Below are positions 1 through 8,962 of a stretch of DNA of 38,552 bases, piece by piece. The translations under genes were made by a program, and so were the position numbers. A model generated the notes under the pieces. It saw only the letters and a program-made list of their open reading frames with translations, was not told where the DNA came from and ran no database searches. The stretch comes from Pirellulales bacterium (GTDB lineage: Bacteria > Planctomycetota > Planctomycetia > Pirellulales > DATAWG01), in NCBI GenBank assembly GCA_036267355.1, contig DATAWG010000059.1, positions 1 through 38,552 on the forward strand, given 5' to 3'. Within the stretch, counting starts at the first letter, position 1; the number at the start of each line of letters is the position of its first letter.

Positions 1-295
1 CACGCCAGGCGCGGCGTAAGGCATAGGCCCGGTCGATCCGATGCAGCACCGCCCGAGGGAACCGGGCCGCGCCCCGCGAGGCCGTTTCCAACAGCGTCTC
101 GCACCGGCGTTGCAAGTGAGCCAAGCATTGTTGATGGGCGGACTTGCCCAAACCGTTCGCTCCCGCCAAGCAGAAGACACCGTCTGGAAACTCGACCTCA
201 ATCCGCGGTTTAAGCGAATAAAGTGAGAAGTTCGACAAGACTGCCTTGCGGATGCGTGGGAAACGAAATTTTGCTGCCGAAATATTCGCGATCAT
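1..295 (-). pseudogene. Chimeric ORF: ATPase N-terminus joined to IS66-like transposase fragment (runs off window)
   Basis: Read on the minus strand from the ATG at 295, the frame stays open to the window edge (98 codons). Its first ~52 residues look like the start of an AAA/SMC-type ATPase, ending in a Walker A motif (FCLAGANGLGKS) at about 185-140. Directly after the Lys-Ser of the P-loop, at about 137-142, the sequence changes to AHQQCLAHLQRRC...RGAARFP, which resembles the internal part of IS66-type transposases (recalled family pattern, not searched). The Walker B half of the ATPase and the front of the transposase are missing, so neither protein can work. I infer a deletion or IS-mediated rearrangement joining two genes in frame. 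An assembly chimera is the alternative. Confidence 0.55.
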
Positions 296-555
296 TTTCT
301 TCGCGGAATCCTCCGCCCGCCCGCATTCGCAAAGAAAATGGCGCCGGACCGCATCGGTCGCCCGCTAAGGTATGCGGGTTAGGACGGGGTGGGCTGCTTT
401 CGTCGGGTGACAAACCGGCATTTGCTGGAATGCCGCGCTGATAAGGTTAGCAGAGGCTCCGTGATCGGTAAAGCTAGGTCCGGCAAGCGTGAATAGCCGG
501 TGCCCGAGTCCGTTTCGTTGATTCAACCGCGTCTACGGCGCACCGGTGGGATGTA

Positions 556-3171
556 TCATTTCGCTACCAGCTCGGCGAAGCTTTCGCGCGCTGCGGCGAG
601 GGCTTCGGGGAGTTTTTCGGGGTGGCGGCCGCCGGCTTGGGCCAGATCGGCGCGGCCGCCGCCGCGGCCGCCGACCACTTCCGCAGCCGCGCGGATCCAT
701 TGGCCGGCATTCACGCCCTGCGCTTCCAGCTCGCGGCTGATGCCTGCGACGAGCGTCACCTTTTCTTCGTCGCGGCTGCCCAATAAGACAGCCACGGGGC
801 TGGCCTTCTTCCGCAGTTGGTCGATGATCTGCCGCATGCCTTGTGCGTCGGCGCCGGGCGCCTCGGCCACGACCACCGTGACGTCGCCGACATGCAGCGC
901 CTCGGCCAAAAGCTTGTCGGGCGAGAATTCCGCGGCCCGCGGGCCGGCCGACAGGTGCTTTTTCAAATCGCGCACTTCTTTCACGAGCGCTGCCGCTCGC
1001 GCGGGCACATCCGACACGGGCACGCGCATCGCCGCGGCCGTTTCGGCAAGCGCGTGTTCGGCGGTGCGGAGCCGGCGGAGGGCTTCGCGGCCGGTGACGG
1101 CGGTGATTCGCCGCGTGCCGGCCGAAACGCTTTCTTCGCCGACGATGTGAAACAGCCCGACCTGCCCGGTGTTGTTCACATGCGTGCCGCCGCAAAGTTC
1201 TTTGCTGAACTCGCCCATCGACACCATCCGCACCACATCGGGATATTTTTCGCCGAAGAGCATCATTGCCCCGGCCTGCCGGGCTTCGGCGATCGGCAAT
1301 GTTTTCCAACCGACCGGTTCGGCGGCCACGACTTTGTCGTTCACTTCGCTTTCGATCTGCTCGACCAATTCCGCGCCGACGGCCGAGGGATTGGCAAAGT
1401 CGAACCGCAGCCAATCATTATCGACTTTCGAGCCTTGCTGCAGTGCATGGCTGCCGAGATGCTTTTGCAAAGCGAAGTGCAAGAGGTGCGTGGCCGAATG
1501 GGCGCGGCGAATGCCGGCGCGGCGCGTGGTGTCGGTTTGCGCGACGGCTTTGTCGCCGAGTTCGAGGCGGCCGGAGCGGAGATGGCCGACGTGCAAGGTG
1601 AAGCCGTCTTCCTTTTGCGTGTCGATCACGTCGAAGTGGAATTTGGCGCCGCTGAGCGTGCCGATGTCGCCAACTTGTCCGCCGCTTTCGCCGTAGAATG
1701 GCGTGCGATCGAGGATCACCTTGAGCGGCTGTTCATGGCCGACCTCAGCGACCATTTCCACGAGTTGGTCTTGAGCCAGGATGCCGACGATCTTGGCCTC
1801 GGCCGAGGTCGTTTCGTAGCCGAGAAATTGCGTGCCGGCGCTCACTTTCTTGAGCGGATCGAGCGGACCGGTTTTGAAAAGTTCTTTCTTGCCGCCGACG
1901 CGAGAAACGTCGCCGTGCTCATCCATTGCCTGGCGGAAGCCTTTCCAATCGAAGGTCAGGTTGTGTTCGGCGGCGAGGGTTTCGAGCAACTCGGGCGGGA
2001 AGCCGTGCGTGGTGTAAAGCTCGGCGGCATCGCGGCCGGCGACCATGGCCCGGCCCGCCCGCTTCACTTCGCCGAAGAGCCGTTCGATGCGCTCGAGACC
2101 GGCGTCGATCTTGGACAGAAAATTCGCTTCCTCGCCTTGGATCACCTGCGAGACTCGATCGATCGTTTGGCTCAGTTCGGGATAGGGCCGGCGCATCATC
2201 TGGGCCACCACCGGCACGAGCCGAAACAGGAACGGCTGGCGGACGCCCATCTGATGCCCATCCAGCATGGCCCGGCGCAGCAGGCGGCGGACGACGTATT
2301 TCTGCTTGTCCGGCCCCGGATACACTTCTTCATGCACGGCGAACGTGCAAGCGCGAATATGGTCGGTGATGCGGCGCAGGCGGCGGCCGTTTTCGTCCGA
2401 CGGATCGTATTTCAGCCCGCAAACTTCCGCGGCCGCTTCGACGATCGGACGGAGGATATCGATGTGGTAATTCGTGTCGACGCCTTGGAGCGTGGCAGCG
2501 GTGCGCTCCAGTCCCATGCCGGTGTCGATATTCTTGCTCGGCAAGGGGCGGAGGTTATTGGGCGGATCGCCGACGCGGTTGAACTGCGTGAACACAAGGT
2601 TCCAGATCTCCACTTCGCCGCCGGTGGGCGGATGGTAGAAGATTTCGCTGCACGGGCCGCAAACGCCGTCGGGCCCTTGGCTGGGGGCGCTCGCGGGCCA
2701 GAAATTATCGGCCTCGCCAAACCGCTGGATCCGGTCCGCCGCCAGCTTGATTTCCTCGTTCCAAATGCCGTAGGCCTCATCGTCGTCGAGATAGACCGAA
2801 ACGGTCAGCCGGTCGGCGGGCAGGCCGAGCCATTTCGGGCTGGTGAGAAATTCCCAGCCCCAGTGAATCGCTTCGCGTTTGAAATAGTCGCCGAAGCTGA
2901 AATTGCCGAGCATTTCGAAGAACGTATGGTGGTAGGCCGTCCGGCCGACGTTGTCGATATCGCCGGTGCGGAGGCATTTTTGGCAGGTAGTGGCGCGGGT
3001 GAAATCGAGTTTGCAGCGGCCCAGGAAGTGGTCTTTGAACTGGTTCATCCCGGCCGGGGTGAAGAGCACCGAAGGATCCCACCGCGGCACCAGAACGTCG
3101 CTGGGTCGGCGGGTGCAGCCTTTGGACTCGAAAAACGCCAGATACTTTTCGCGTAGCTCGTCGGTTTGCAT
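556..3171 (-). CDS. alaS: Alanyl-tRNA synthetase
   Basis: Charges tRNA-Ala with alanine in the cytoplasm and edits mischarged Ser/Gly. The 871-residue length matches bacterial AlaS (about 875). The N-terminal class II catalytic domain includes the FTPAGMNQFKDHFLG segment (about 37-51), TAYHHTFFEMLGNFSFGDYF (about 78-97) and the motif 3 region DTGMGLER (216-223). The editing domain carries the zinc-binding HxxxH (H558, H562) and CxxxH (C660, H664). The C-terminal DHHA1-type domain ends in the expected Gly-rich stretch GGRGGGR. Start: the Met at 3171 matches the usual AlaS beginning (Asp/Glu-Leu-Arg-x-x-Tyr-Leu). The gene stands alone; neighbours on both sides are non-coding. Nothing is missing. 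Confidence 0.98.
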   Translation of the reverse strand: MQTDELREKYLAFFESKGCTRRPSDVLVPRWDPSVLFTPAGMNQFKDHFLGRCKLDFTRATTCQKCLRTGDIDNVGRTAYHHTFFEMLGNFSFGDYFKREAIHWGWEFLTSPKWLGLPADRLTVSVYLDDDEAYGIWNEEIKLAADRIQRFGEADNFWPASAPSQGPDGVCGPCSEIFYHPPTGGEVEIWNLVFTQFNRVGDPPNNLRPLPSKNIDTGMGLERTAATLQGVDTNYHIDILRPIVEAAAEVCGLKYDPSDENGRRLRRITDHIRACTFAVHEEVYPGPDKQKYVVRRLLRRAMLDGHQMGVRQPFLFRLVPVVAQMMRRPYPELSQTIDRVSQVIQGEEANFLSKIDAGLERIERLFGEVKRAGRAMVAGRDAAELYTTHGFPPELLETLAAEHNLTFDWKGFRQAMDEHGDVSRVGGKKELFKTGPLDPLKKVSAGTQFLGYETTSAEAKIVGILAQDQLVEMVAEVGHEQPLKVILDRTPFYGESGGQVGDIGTLSGAKFHFDVIDTQKEDGFTLHVGHLRSGRLELGDKAVAQTDTTRRAGIRRAHSATHLLHFALQKHLGSHALQQGSKVDNDWLRFDFANPSAVGAELVEQIESEVNDKVVAAEPVGWKTLPIAEARQAGAMMLFGEKYPDVVRMVSMGEFSKELCGGTHVNNTGQVGLFHIVGEESVSAGTRRITAVTGREALRRLRTAEHALAETAAAMRVPVSDVPARAAALVKEVRDLKKHLSAGPRAAEFSPDKLLAEALHVGDVTVVVAEAPGADAQGMRQIIDQLRKKASPVAVLLGSRDEEKVTLVAGISRELEAQGVNAGQWIRAAAEVVGGRGGGRADLAQAGGRHPEKLPEALAAARESFAELVAK

Positions 3172-3493
3172 AAACTACTGGTACGGTTGAGGAAAGGTCG
3201 CGCGGCAACAGTGGCCCATGATAGCCGTTTGGTTTCAGAGCGACTAGCCGACGTGCGCGCGGCGGCGCGGCGGCAAGACCAGCGGTCAGACGTAAATCGT
3301 CAAACGGGAAAACCGCGGATCACACCGATGACATGGATGACGAAGAAGTTGTTCGCGGCGCCTTCGCTAAGCGACCACTACAAACGCGGGTGAACGAAGC
3401 GTTCAACCCCCGTCTTCTTCAGCCACGTAATCCGTGTGATCGGTGGTTCCTCCTCCTTGTGGTGCTAGCACTTCGGCGGGGGGAATACTGCCG
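3172..3493. other. Non-coding region upstream of alaS
   Basis: No convincing gene is seen here. On the minus strand a weak TATCAT box lies about 45-55 bases upstream of the alaS start, but without a good -35 element. The main content is the imperfect inverted repeat at 3311-3448, listed separately. Confidence 0.5.
3311..3448. repeat. Imperfect inverted repeat, 22-base arms
   Basis: Arms at 3311-3332 and 3427-3448 match in inverted orientation at 18 of 22 positions around the shared core GATCACAC. The 94-base loop contains a small hairpin, GAACG-AAG-CGTTC. The spacing is too long for a terminator, so it looks like a dispersed element or a decayed MITE-like sequence. Confidence 0.6.
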
Positions 3494-3521
3494 TTGACCG
3501 CCCTTGCCGTCCTCCTATAAT
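3494..3521 (+). promoter_or_regulatory. Sigma70-type promoter for the Ser/Pro-rich lipoprotein gene
   Basis: TTGACC at 3494-3499 and a perfect TATAAT at 3516-3521 are separated by 16 bases. The predicted transcription start near 3528 would give a 5' leader of about 285 nt before the start codon at 3814. No other promoter this good was seen in the window. Confidence 0.65.
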
Positions 3522-3813
3522 CCCCGCCCAATTCAGGCTTGGGATTCTAGTCACTCGGATTGCGCAAACATTTCAGATTATATGTGGCTTAGGGTCTATA
3601 ACGGCCGAAGAAATCTTTAGACCAAACGCGGCTGCATTCGCTCGACCGTCTAGGCGGCCGAACCACAGGAGGTGTGTTCGGCGAGGCGAATGCGGACCGG
3701 TGAACGGACTCACTTCAAACCACTCGCCGAATCATTCGGGCCCAGGGAAGGGACATGGCGATCGCGACCGCGGTTGCCGCCATTTCGCTCGGCGAAACCA
3801 AGGATTTTCTGCC

Positions 3814-5286
3814 ATGCGCACTTCGACAGCCCGCATTGCCGCGGTTGCGTTCGGCCTGTTGGCCATCGTCGGTTGCAAGTCTTCCGGCGACACTTCCTCT
3901 TCCGGAGCTGCCGGTCCCAGCGTGAGCAACAACTCATGGTGGAACAAGAGCAGCTCGAGCACAGCCAATGCGACGCCGGCCCCGGCCGTTTCGCCGCCGG
4001 CCGTCTCGGGCAGTCCGACGCTGCCATCGTCAACCGCGACCCCCGGCTATCCGGCCGCCAATCCGTATGCCGGCGGCAGCCCGACTCCGGCCGCGGGCTA
4101 TCCGCCGGCGTCGTATCCGACGGCGGGCTACCCACAACAAGGCCCCCAGTCAGGTTACCCACCGTCCAGCTATCCGCAATCCGGTTACCCGCAATCGAGC
4201 TATCCGCAATCGAGCTATCCGCAATCGGGCTACCCGCAATCGGCGTATCCTGCGGGCGGAGCAGCAACGCCAGCCGCTTATCCATCGGCCGGTTATCCGA
4301 CCACACCGGCGAGCTACCCGGCCGCGCAAGCGCCGGCATCCGGCCCGATTTATGGCAACACGGGCGCTCCGGCTGCCGCGTCGCCGCCGGGCTACGGCAC
4401 CAGCAGTTGGAATAATTCGACGACGCCGGGGGCCGCCACGCCGACCTCGTACAATGGTCCGGCGTCGACCGCTTATCCGAGCACCGGCTATCCGACAACG
4501 TCGTATGGCGCGGCCGCCGCCCCGGCTGCTGGCAACAATGTGCAGGCACAGAACGGCTACTACGGCGGTTCGCCGTCCGGCGCTGCCGCGGCCAGCAACA
4601 CTTCGCCCAGCACTACTGGCGGTGGATCGGCATATACAGGCAGCTCATACGCCAGCGGTTCCAATAGCGGTAGTCTCTACACCGGCAGCCCTGCGGCCCC
4701 CAGCTCCGCGCCCGTTAGCGCCGGCAGCTCCTACACGGGCAGCGCCTACGGCAGCAGCACGGCCAACTCGGCATATTCCGGTTCGAGCCAATCGACCGGG
4801 CCGGCCGCAACAACCGGCAGCACGCCCCCCACTTCCTCATATGGCAGCGCGTATCCCGGCGCGTCGAGCAGCGGTTCGACGGCCCCTAGCAGCTATTCGT
4901 CCGGATCGAGCGTGCCGAGCGTGGCCAGTGTGCCCAGCAGCACGACCTACGGCGGCACTCCGGCAACCGCGGCTCCGGCCTCGGCGAGCAACTGGTCGTC
5001 GGCCGGAAACGCGGGTTCGAGCAGCCCGACGAGCTCGGTCGCCCCCGCTTCTTACTCCAGCCCTAGTCCCAACTCGAGCAGCTATAGCAGCCCCGCCAGC
5101 GGCGCTTCGCCAGATGGCGGCTACCGCCCGGCCGGCACAGGCGACTACAGCGCGAGCAGCCAATCGCCGCCGCCGGCCGCCAGCCCGAGCTTGCCGCCGC
5201 CGTCTAGCTACAGCAGCGGCAGCCCGTCGATCGCCGCGGGCGGAGCGGTTTCCGTCGGAGCGGGCGGAAGCATGTATGGCCGTTAA
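3814..5286 (+). CDS. Ser/Pro/Tyr/Gly-rich low-complexity lipoprotein
   Basis: The 490-residue protein begins with a lipoprotein signal: basic N-terminus, hydrophobic run and lipobox IVGC with the lipidated Cys at residue 21. I chose the ATG at 3814, not the longer in-frame start at 3700, because it puts the signal peptide at the N-terminus and has AAGGA about 9 bases upstream. The rest is low complexity. Residues about 85-150 carry a tandem 5-residue unit, YPQSG/YPQSS/YPQSA; the remainder is rich in Ser, Ala, Pro, Gly and Tyr (SSYSSG, GSAYTGSS). No catalytic domain is recognised. An extended, surface-exposed or cell-wall-associated role is inference. A clear promoter lies upstream and a terminator downstream, so it is monocistronic. 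Confidence 0.85.
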   Translation: MRTSTARIAAVAFGLLAIVGCKSSGDTSSSGAAGPSVSNNSWWNKSSSSTANATPAPAVSPPAVSGSPTLPSSTATPGYPAANPYAGGSPTPAAGYPPASYPTAGYPQQGPQSGYPPSSYPQSGYPQSSYPQSSYPQSGYPQSAYPAGGAATPAAYPSAGYPTTPASYPAAQAPASGPIYGNTGAPAAASPPGYGTSSWNNSTTPGAATPTSYNGPASTAYPSTGYPTTSYGAAAAPAAGNNVQAQNGYYGGSPSGAAAASNTSPSTTGGGSAYTGSSYASGSNSGSLYTGSPAAPSSAPVSAGSSYTGSAYGSSTANSAYSGSSQSTGPAATTGSTPPTSSYGSAYPGASSSGSTAPSSYSSGSSVPSVASVPSSTTYGGTPATAAPASASNWSSAGNAGSSSPTSSVAPASYSSPSPNSSSYSSPASGASPDGGYRPAGTGDYSASSQSPPPAASPSLPPPSSYSSGSPSIAAGGAVSVGAGGSMYGR

Positions 5287-5326
5287 TTGCGGCCGATCGG
5301 TTTCCAAAAATTCGAAATCTGGCAAT

Positions 5327-5355
5327 AGCCCAAGACTCGCCATCTTGGGCTTTTT
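5327..5355 (+). terminator. Rho-independent terminator of the lipoprotein gene
   Basis: A perfect 9-bp stem, AGCCCAAGA (5327-5335) with TCTTGGGCT (5343-5351), has a 7-base loop and is followed by a T run. It lies 40 bases after the stop codon at 5286. Confidence 0.9.
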
Positions 5356-5505
5356 GCATTCGAGCCCGCAGCGCCAGTAAGGAAACAGAAATTGCTACCG
5401 CGCCGGAGGCCGTCATTCGCCATGTGAAGCCGTGCTCTTTACTCTCATGCTAGAGCGGCGGGCTCCTTGCGTGTCCTTCTCACAGCCTCACAGCCTATTA
5501 ATAAT

Positions 5506-5562
5506 AAAAAACCCCGTCCGCCATTGCTCGCCGCAGATCGCGGCAAGCCGTGGAGGACGGGG
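5506..5562 (-). terminator. Rho-independent terminator of the TPR gene
   Basis: On the minus strand CCCCGTCC (5562-5555) pairs with GGACGGGG (5519-5512), followed by TTTTTT. The enclosed 35 bases can form a second hairpin (CTTGCCGC with GCGGCGAG, one mismatch), giving a long stacked structure. It lies about 60 bases beyond the stop codon at 5622 and faces the terminator of the converging lipoprotein gene. Confidence 0.85.
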
Positions 5563-5621
5563 TGGGTGTATTTCTGACGCCGAGGTTTGGCGATCGAAAC
5601 AATGCGCTGCCTGCAACGGTC

Positions 5622-7337
5622 TTACTTGCTACCCTTGTCCGTGCCGCCGCTGGGCGTGGCGGTGTTGCTGCTGGGCGTGGCCGTGTTGCTGCCCGAAGCT
5701 GCGGGAGCGGGCGTTTCCGTCGAGGCCGGCGTAGCAGGAGCCGATGAGGCTCCCGTCTTCGTCGTTGACGGCTCGCTGGCTCCGGCCGGATTGCTGGTGC
5801 GGCCCTTGTCGAGCGAAGCAAGCAATTCTTGGGCATCCTGACGGTGGATGAAGAACCCGCGGCTCTCGGTCGCAACCTTGAGCGATTGGATGGCTTCGTC
5901 CGTTTTGCCGTGGTATTGGAACAGCTTGGCACGGTAGTACCAGATGTCGGGGCTGGCGTTGACGCTCGTGTTGATCACGGCCTGTGTGACCTGATCCGCT
6001 TCCGGGATCCGGTTCAGCAGGTAGAAGGCCCAGCCCAGCGTCGAAGCGGCTTCGATGGCGCGAGCCGGGTCTCGCCGCTGGCCTTCGCCTTGGGCGACAG
6101 CCTGATTGTTGATGGCGATTTCCAAGCCGCGTTGCTTCTTGTCAGCATCGTTTTGTTCGACGAGCACCTGGGCCAACTGATTGCTGGCGGTGAAGTTCGA
6201 CGGGGTTTCCATATACACATCTTCGAGATTCTTCTCCGCGGTCGCCGAATCCCCCTTCATCCGAGCGGCGACACCCATGTAGTACTTCGCTTCCAGGGCT
6301 CGCTTCGACTTCGGATCCGCGTTGTAGGCGCGTTGCGCGTAGCTGAACGCATCGTTGGCCTGATTCGTGTCGAGGGCCCAGCGGGCCGCGGCCAACAGCG
6401 TGGCTTCGTTCGACTCGCGAGCGGCCGCATCGGTCGGATCGGTGGGCAGGTGCGACACGGCACGCGTGATGAATGACTTTGCCCGTTCATGATTCTTGGC
6501 GTCTTCATAGAGAACGGCCAAGGCGATGTCGGGGGAAACCGAACGCGGATCGTCGGCCACCGCGAATTCGAATTGCTTGTAGGCCTCTTTGGGCCCGTTT
6601 TCCGGATCGGCGTGGAAGAGCACGCGGCCGAGGCGATCATGTGCGGCGGCGCCCAGCGTGTTCGGTTGCGCCGCGGGCACCTTCGTCGGATTCGGATCGA
6701 CGACTTTCAACCAGTTTTCGATATCCGTTTTGGCCGTATCCCATTGCTCGCGGCTTTCGGCGACGGCGGCCAAACCGGCATACGCCCGTCCCTTGAAATC
6801 ACTGGCCCGCTTTTGGTTTTCCTTGAAATTTTCCGACAACTGCAGGGCCTTGTTGAACAGCAGTTCGGACGCCGCGATTTGGCGATCGGAAAAGGCCATG
6901 TCGGCCAAAACCAGGTAGGCTTCCGGATCGGTCGGGTTGTTCTTGATGCATTCTTCCAATGCAGCGCGGGTCTGGGCGCCTTGGTTGGCCATCAGCCACA
7001 TTTGGGCCAGCATCATGTCGGCCGGCGGGAGCATCGGGTTATCTTTCTTGGCGAGCATCAGTTGGCCAAGAGCGCCCTTCGGATCGCGGTGCATGAAGCG
7101 CGTGATGGCTTCGCCGATGGTGTCTTTATATTTGTCGCTATCGGAGTCGGAAACGGCCTTGCCGATCAACGATTTCACAGTGATTTGGGCCTGTGCATGG
7201 CTGCTGGCCATCATGCCGACCACTCCTGCCGCCACCGCCAGAAATCCCCAGCGGATGGCTCCGCGCCGCCAAGTTGCTAGCGGCGCCTTCGGGCGCGCGC
7301 CGTTTGTTTGTGCTCCACCCCGCGACGAAATACTCAT
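5622..7337 (-). CDS. Exported TPR-repeat protein
   Basis: The 571-residue protein has an N-terminal export signal: Arg-rich stretch, hydrophobic run at about residues 30-45, and a likely cleavage after SHAQA near residue 50. Residues about 55-510 look like successive tetratricopeptide repeats (for example DPEAYLVLADMAFSDRQIAA and ASTLGWAFYLLNRIPEADQV), expected to form a helical scaffold for protein-protein contacts. The last ~45 residues are a disordered Ser/Thr/Ala/Pro tail. The start at 7337 is supported by GAGAGGG 8 bases upstream. A 15-base tandem repeat lies about 100 bases upstream. It faces the Ser/Pro-rich lipoprotein gene across back-to-back terminators. No specific partner can be named; periplasmic or envelope location is inferred. 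Confidence 0.88.
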   Translation of the reverse strand: MSISSRGGAQTNGARPKAPLATWRRGAIRWGFLAVAAGVVGMMASSHAQAQITVKSLIGKAVSDSDSDKYKDTIGEAITRFMHRDPKGALGQLMLAKKDNPMLPPADMMLAQMWLMANQGAQTRAALEECIKNNPTDPEAYLVLADMAFSDRQIAASELLFNKALQLSENFKENQKRASDFKGRAYAGLAAVAESREQWDTAKTDIENWLKVVDPNPTKVPAAQPNTLGAAAHDRLGRVLFHADPENGPKEAYKQFEFAVADDPRSVSPDIALAVLYEDAKNHERAKSFITRAVSHLPTDPTDAAARESNEATLLAAARWALDTNQANDAFSYAQRAYNADPKSKRALEAKYYMGVAARMKGDSATAEKNLEDVYMETPSNFTASNQLAQVLVEQNDADKKQRGLEIAINNQAVAQGEGQRRDPARAIEAASTLGWAFYLLNRIPEADQVTQAVINTSVNASPDIWYYRAKLFQYHGKTDEAIQSLKVATESRGFFIHRQDAQELLASLDKGRTSNPAGASEPSTTKTGASSAPATPASTETPAPAASGSNTATPSSNTATPSGGTDKGSK

Positions 7338-7438
7338 GTTCAGAACCCTCTCTCGGAATACGAAGACGTGAAATGGGAAGTGCGAAAAGAACCGCCCGGC
7401 CGGTGGTCACCGCAAACGAACCGCTGCGATGCTGCGTG

Positions 7439-7513
7439 CTGCGAAACCAAACACTGCGAAACTGGATACTGCGAAATTGGATACTGGGAAACTGAACACT
7501 GCGAAATTGAATA
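7439..7513. repeat. Five tandem copies of a 15-base unit
   Basis: Units at 7439, 7454, 7469, 7484 and 7499 follow the pattern CTGCGAAAYTGGATA with 1-4 differences each. The array lies 102-176 bases upstream of the TPR gene start, in its probable 5' leader or promoter region. It is in a non-coding context on both strands. Confidence 0.85.
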
Positions 7514-8061
7514 CAGCGTGAGGCGAAGACCGCGCCCCAGCGGCGACTCCAGCATGGGAGATTTCATCGACGTGACCGTCCGCAGCTACATTTATGTATG
7601 CCATGACCTAACCGATTACACAAGTAGTATAGGGCAAAAAGATAAAGTCGTTGCCGCAGCTTGTGGAAACGCACCCTCCTACAAACCGCACAATCGGCTT
7701 AATCCGCGGGAATTCCGAGCCTGAATAGGCTCGCCTCAATCCCTTCGCCGCCGCCCGCGGTGAGCGCCGCTTGGCCCGACCACGGCATTTGCTGCTTCAA
7801 TCCCCCAACGCCGCAGCAACCAATTTTGCCAATCGCGGGCAACCGCAATAGGGCCGCAAGTTCGCCCCCCCCAGCCAGGTCGCTTATTACCAATACGATC
7901 GTCCTTGCCGGATCGCCCGAAGTTTTTCAGACTTTTTTCGCATTTTTGCCGGCGGGGCAAATCGCCGTTGCACGAAATGGTCGGCGCGGCGATGATACGC
8001 CCCCCAAAAACGCCCCGGCCGCCAAAGGATTTGGCGCCGCACGACCGCATGGAGCGCAATC
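7514..8061. other. Intergenic region between divergent TPR and cyclophilin genes
   Basis: No gene with plausible coding signals is seen on either strand; the short open frames here are GC-rich chance frames. It should hold the divergent promoters of the flanking genes, but I could not find a pair of boxes good enough to call. A TATACT box on the minus strand near 7625 lacks a convincing -35. Confidence 0.5.
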
Positions 8062-8865
8062 ATGTCGCCGCGACTGAATTCCTACCCGATCGTTTTGTCT
8101 TCCACCGCGCCGCATCGCGCCGCTTCGGCCCTCGCGATGCTCTCTGTCGCCGCGCTGCTAACCGCATTGGCGATCTCGGCTACGGGCTGCGGTTCGCACG
8201 GTGCCCCGGCGCTGCCCGCTGCTAGCATTTCGGCCGGAGAAGGATCCCCCGAATCGATCGCGCCGGGCGGTGCGACGAATGCATCGAACCCAGACCGATT
8301 ACATCCGATCGTGCAATTTCATACGAGCCTCGGCGACATCACCGTCAAGCTCGACGCCGAACACGCACCGATCACGGTCGATAATTTCCTCGCCTATCTC
8401 GACCGCGGACAATACGACAACACGCTCTTCCATCAAGTCGTGCCCGGCGTGGTGATCCTCGGCGGCGGCTACGATGCGTTTGGCAAGGAGAAGCCGACCG
8501 GACCGCCGATTCGCAATGAAGCTCACAATGGGCTGAAGAACCGCCGCGGAACGATCGCCATGGCCCGCCGCCCCGATTCGGTCGACAGTTCGACTTGCCA
8601 ATTCTTCATCAATCTGGCCGACAATCCGGCGCTCGACAATAAAGAAGCCCCGACGAAGGTCGTCGATTTTCGCAACGTGCGCGGGCAGCCGCGCGAGTTC
8701 AAGGCCCCCGACGCTTCTCTCTACGGCTATTGCGTGTTCGGCGAGGTGGTGTCGGGCATGGAGGTGGTCGACCAAATCGGCACGACCCCGCTGCACGACA
8801 CCGACAAGTTCACCTCGACGCCAGTCAATCCTGTGCGCATCCAGTGGGTTCATTTGGTGCGGTGA
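8062..8865 (+). CDS. Cyclophilin-type peptidyl-prolyl isomerase-like lipoprotein
   Basis: The 267-residue protein has a hydrophobic N-terminus ending in SATGC, a likely lipobox with Cys43, then a linker and a cyclophilin domain from about residue 80 to the end. Family landmarks are present: the FHT-SLGDITVKLD opening strand, TVDNFLAYLDRG, NEAHNGLKNRRGTIAMAR and CQFFINL. Cyclophilins catalyse cis-trans isomerisation of X-Pro bonds; the location suggests folding of exported proteins. The active-site strand reads FHQVVPGVVILGG, where classical enzymes have FHR..PGF..QGG, so the catalytic Arg (here Gln125) and the conserved Phe and Gln are replaced. Activity may be low or lost. Start chosen for GGAG 8 bases upstream. 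It reads toward glgE, but about 200 bases separate them. Confidence 0.88.
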   Translation: MSPRLNSYPIVLSSTAPHRAASALAMLSVAALLTALAISATGCGSHGAPALPAASISAGEGSPESIAPGGATNASNPDRLHPIVQFHTSLGDITVKLDAEHAPITVDNFLAYLDRGQYDNTLFHQVVPGVVILGGGYDAFGKEKPTGPPIRNEAHNGLKNRRGTIAMARRPDSVDSSTCQFFINLADNPALDNKEAPTKVVDFRNVRGQPREFKAPDASLYGYCVFGEVVSGMEVVDQIGTTPLHDTDKFTSTPVNPVRIQWVHLVR

Positions 8866-8962
8866 AGAGATTGGCCGGTAAGCCAAAGCGCGGCTTCGTT
8901 TCTGCTGGTCGCCGCGCGGCACGGGATGTGCAACTTCTTGCGGCGGTCGCCGGCGAGTGGCC

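Noticed and set aside
416-435. Hairpin CGGCATT-TGCTGG-AATGCCG as the alaS terminator
   Set aside because: Seven-base stem only, about 120 bases beyond the stop and without a T run on the minus strand.
817-3156. 779-codon open frame on the plus strand opposite alaS
   Set aside because: It is the antisense shadow of a clear full-length alaS in GC-rich DNA; the translation has no recognisable domain.
3968-5380. 470-codon Arg/Pro-rich frame overlapping the Ser/Pro lipoprotein gene
   Set aside because: Out-of-frame reading of the low-complexity gene; no start signal and a composition expected from the shifted codons.
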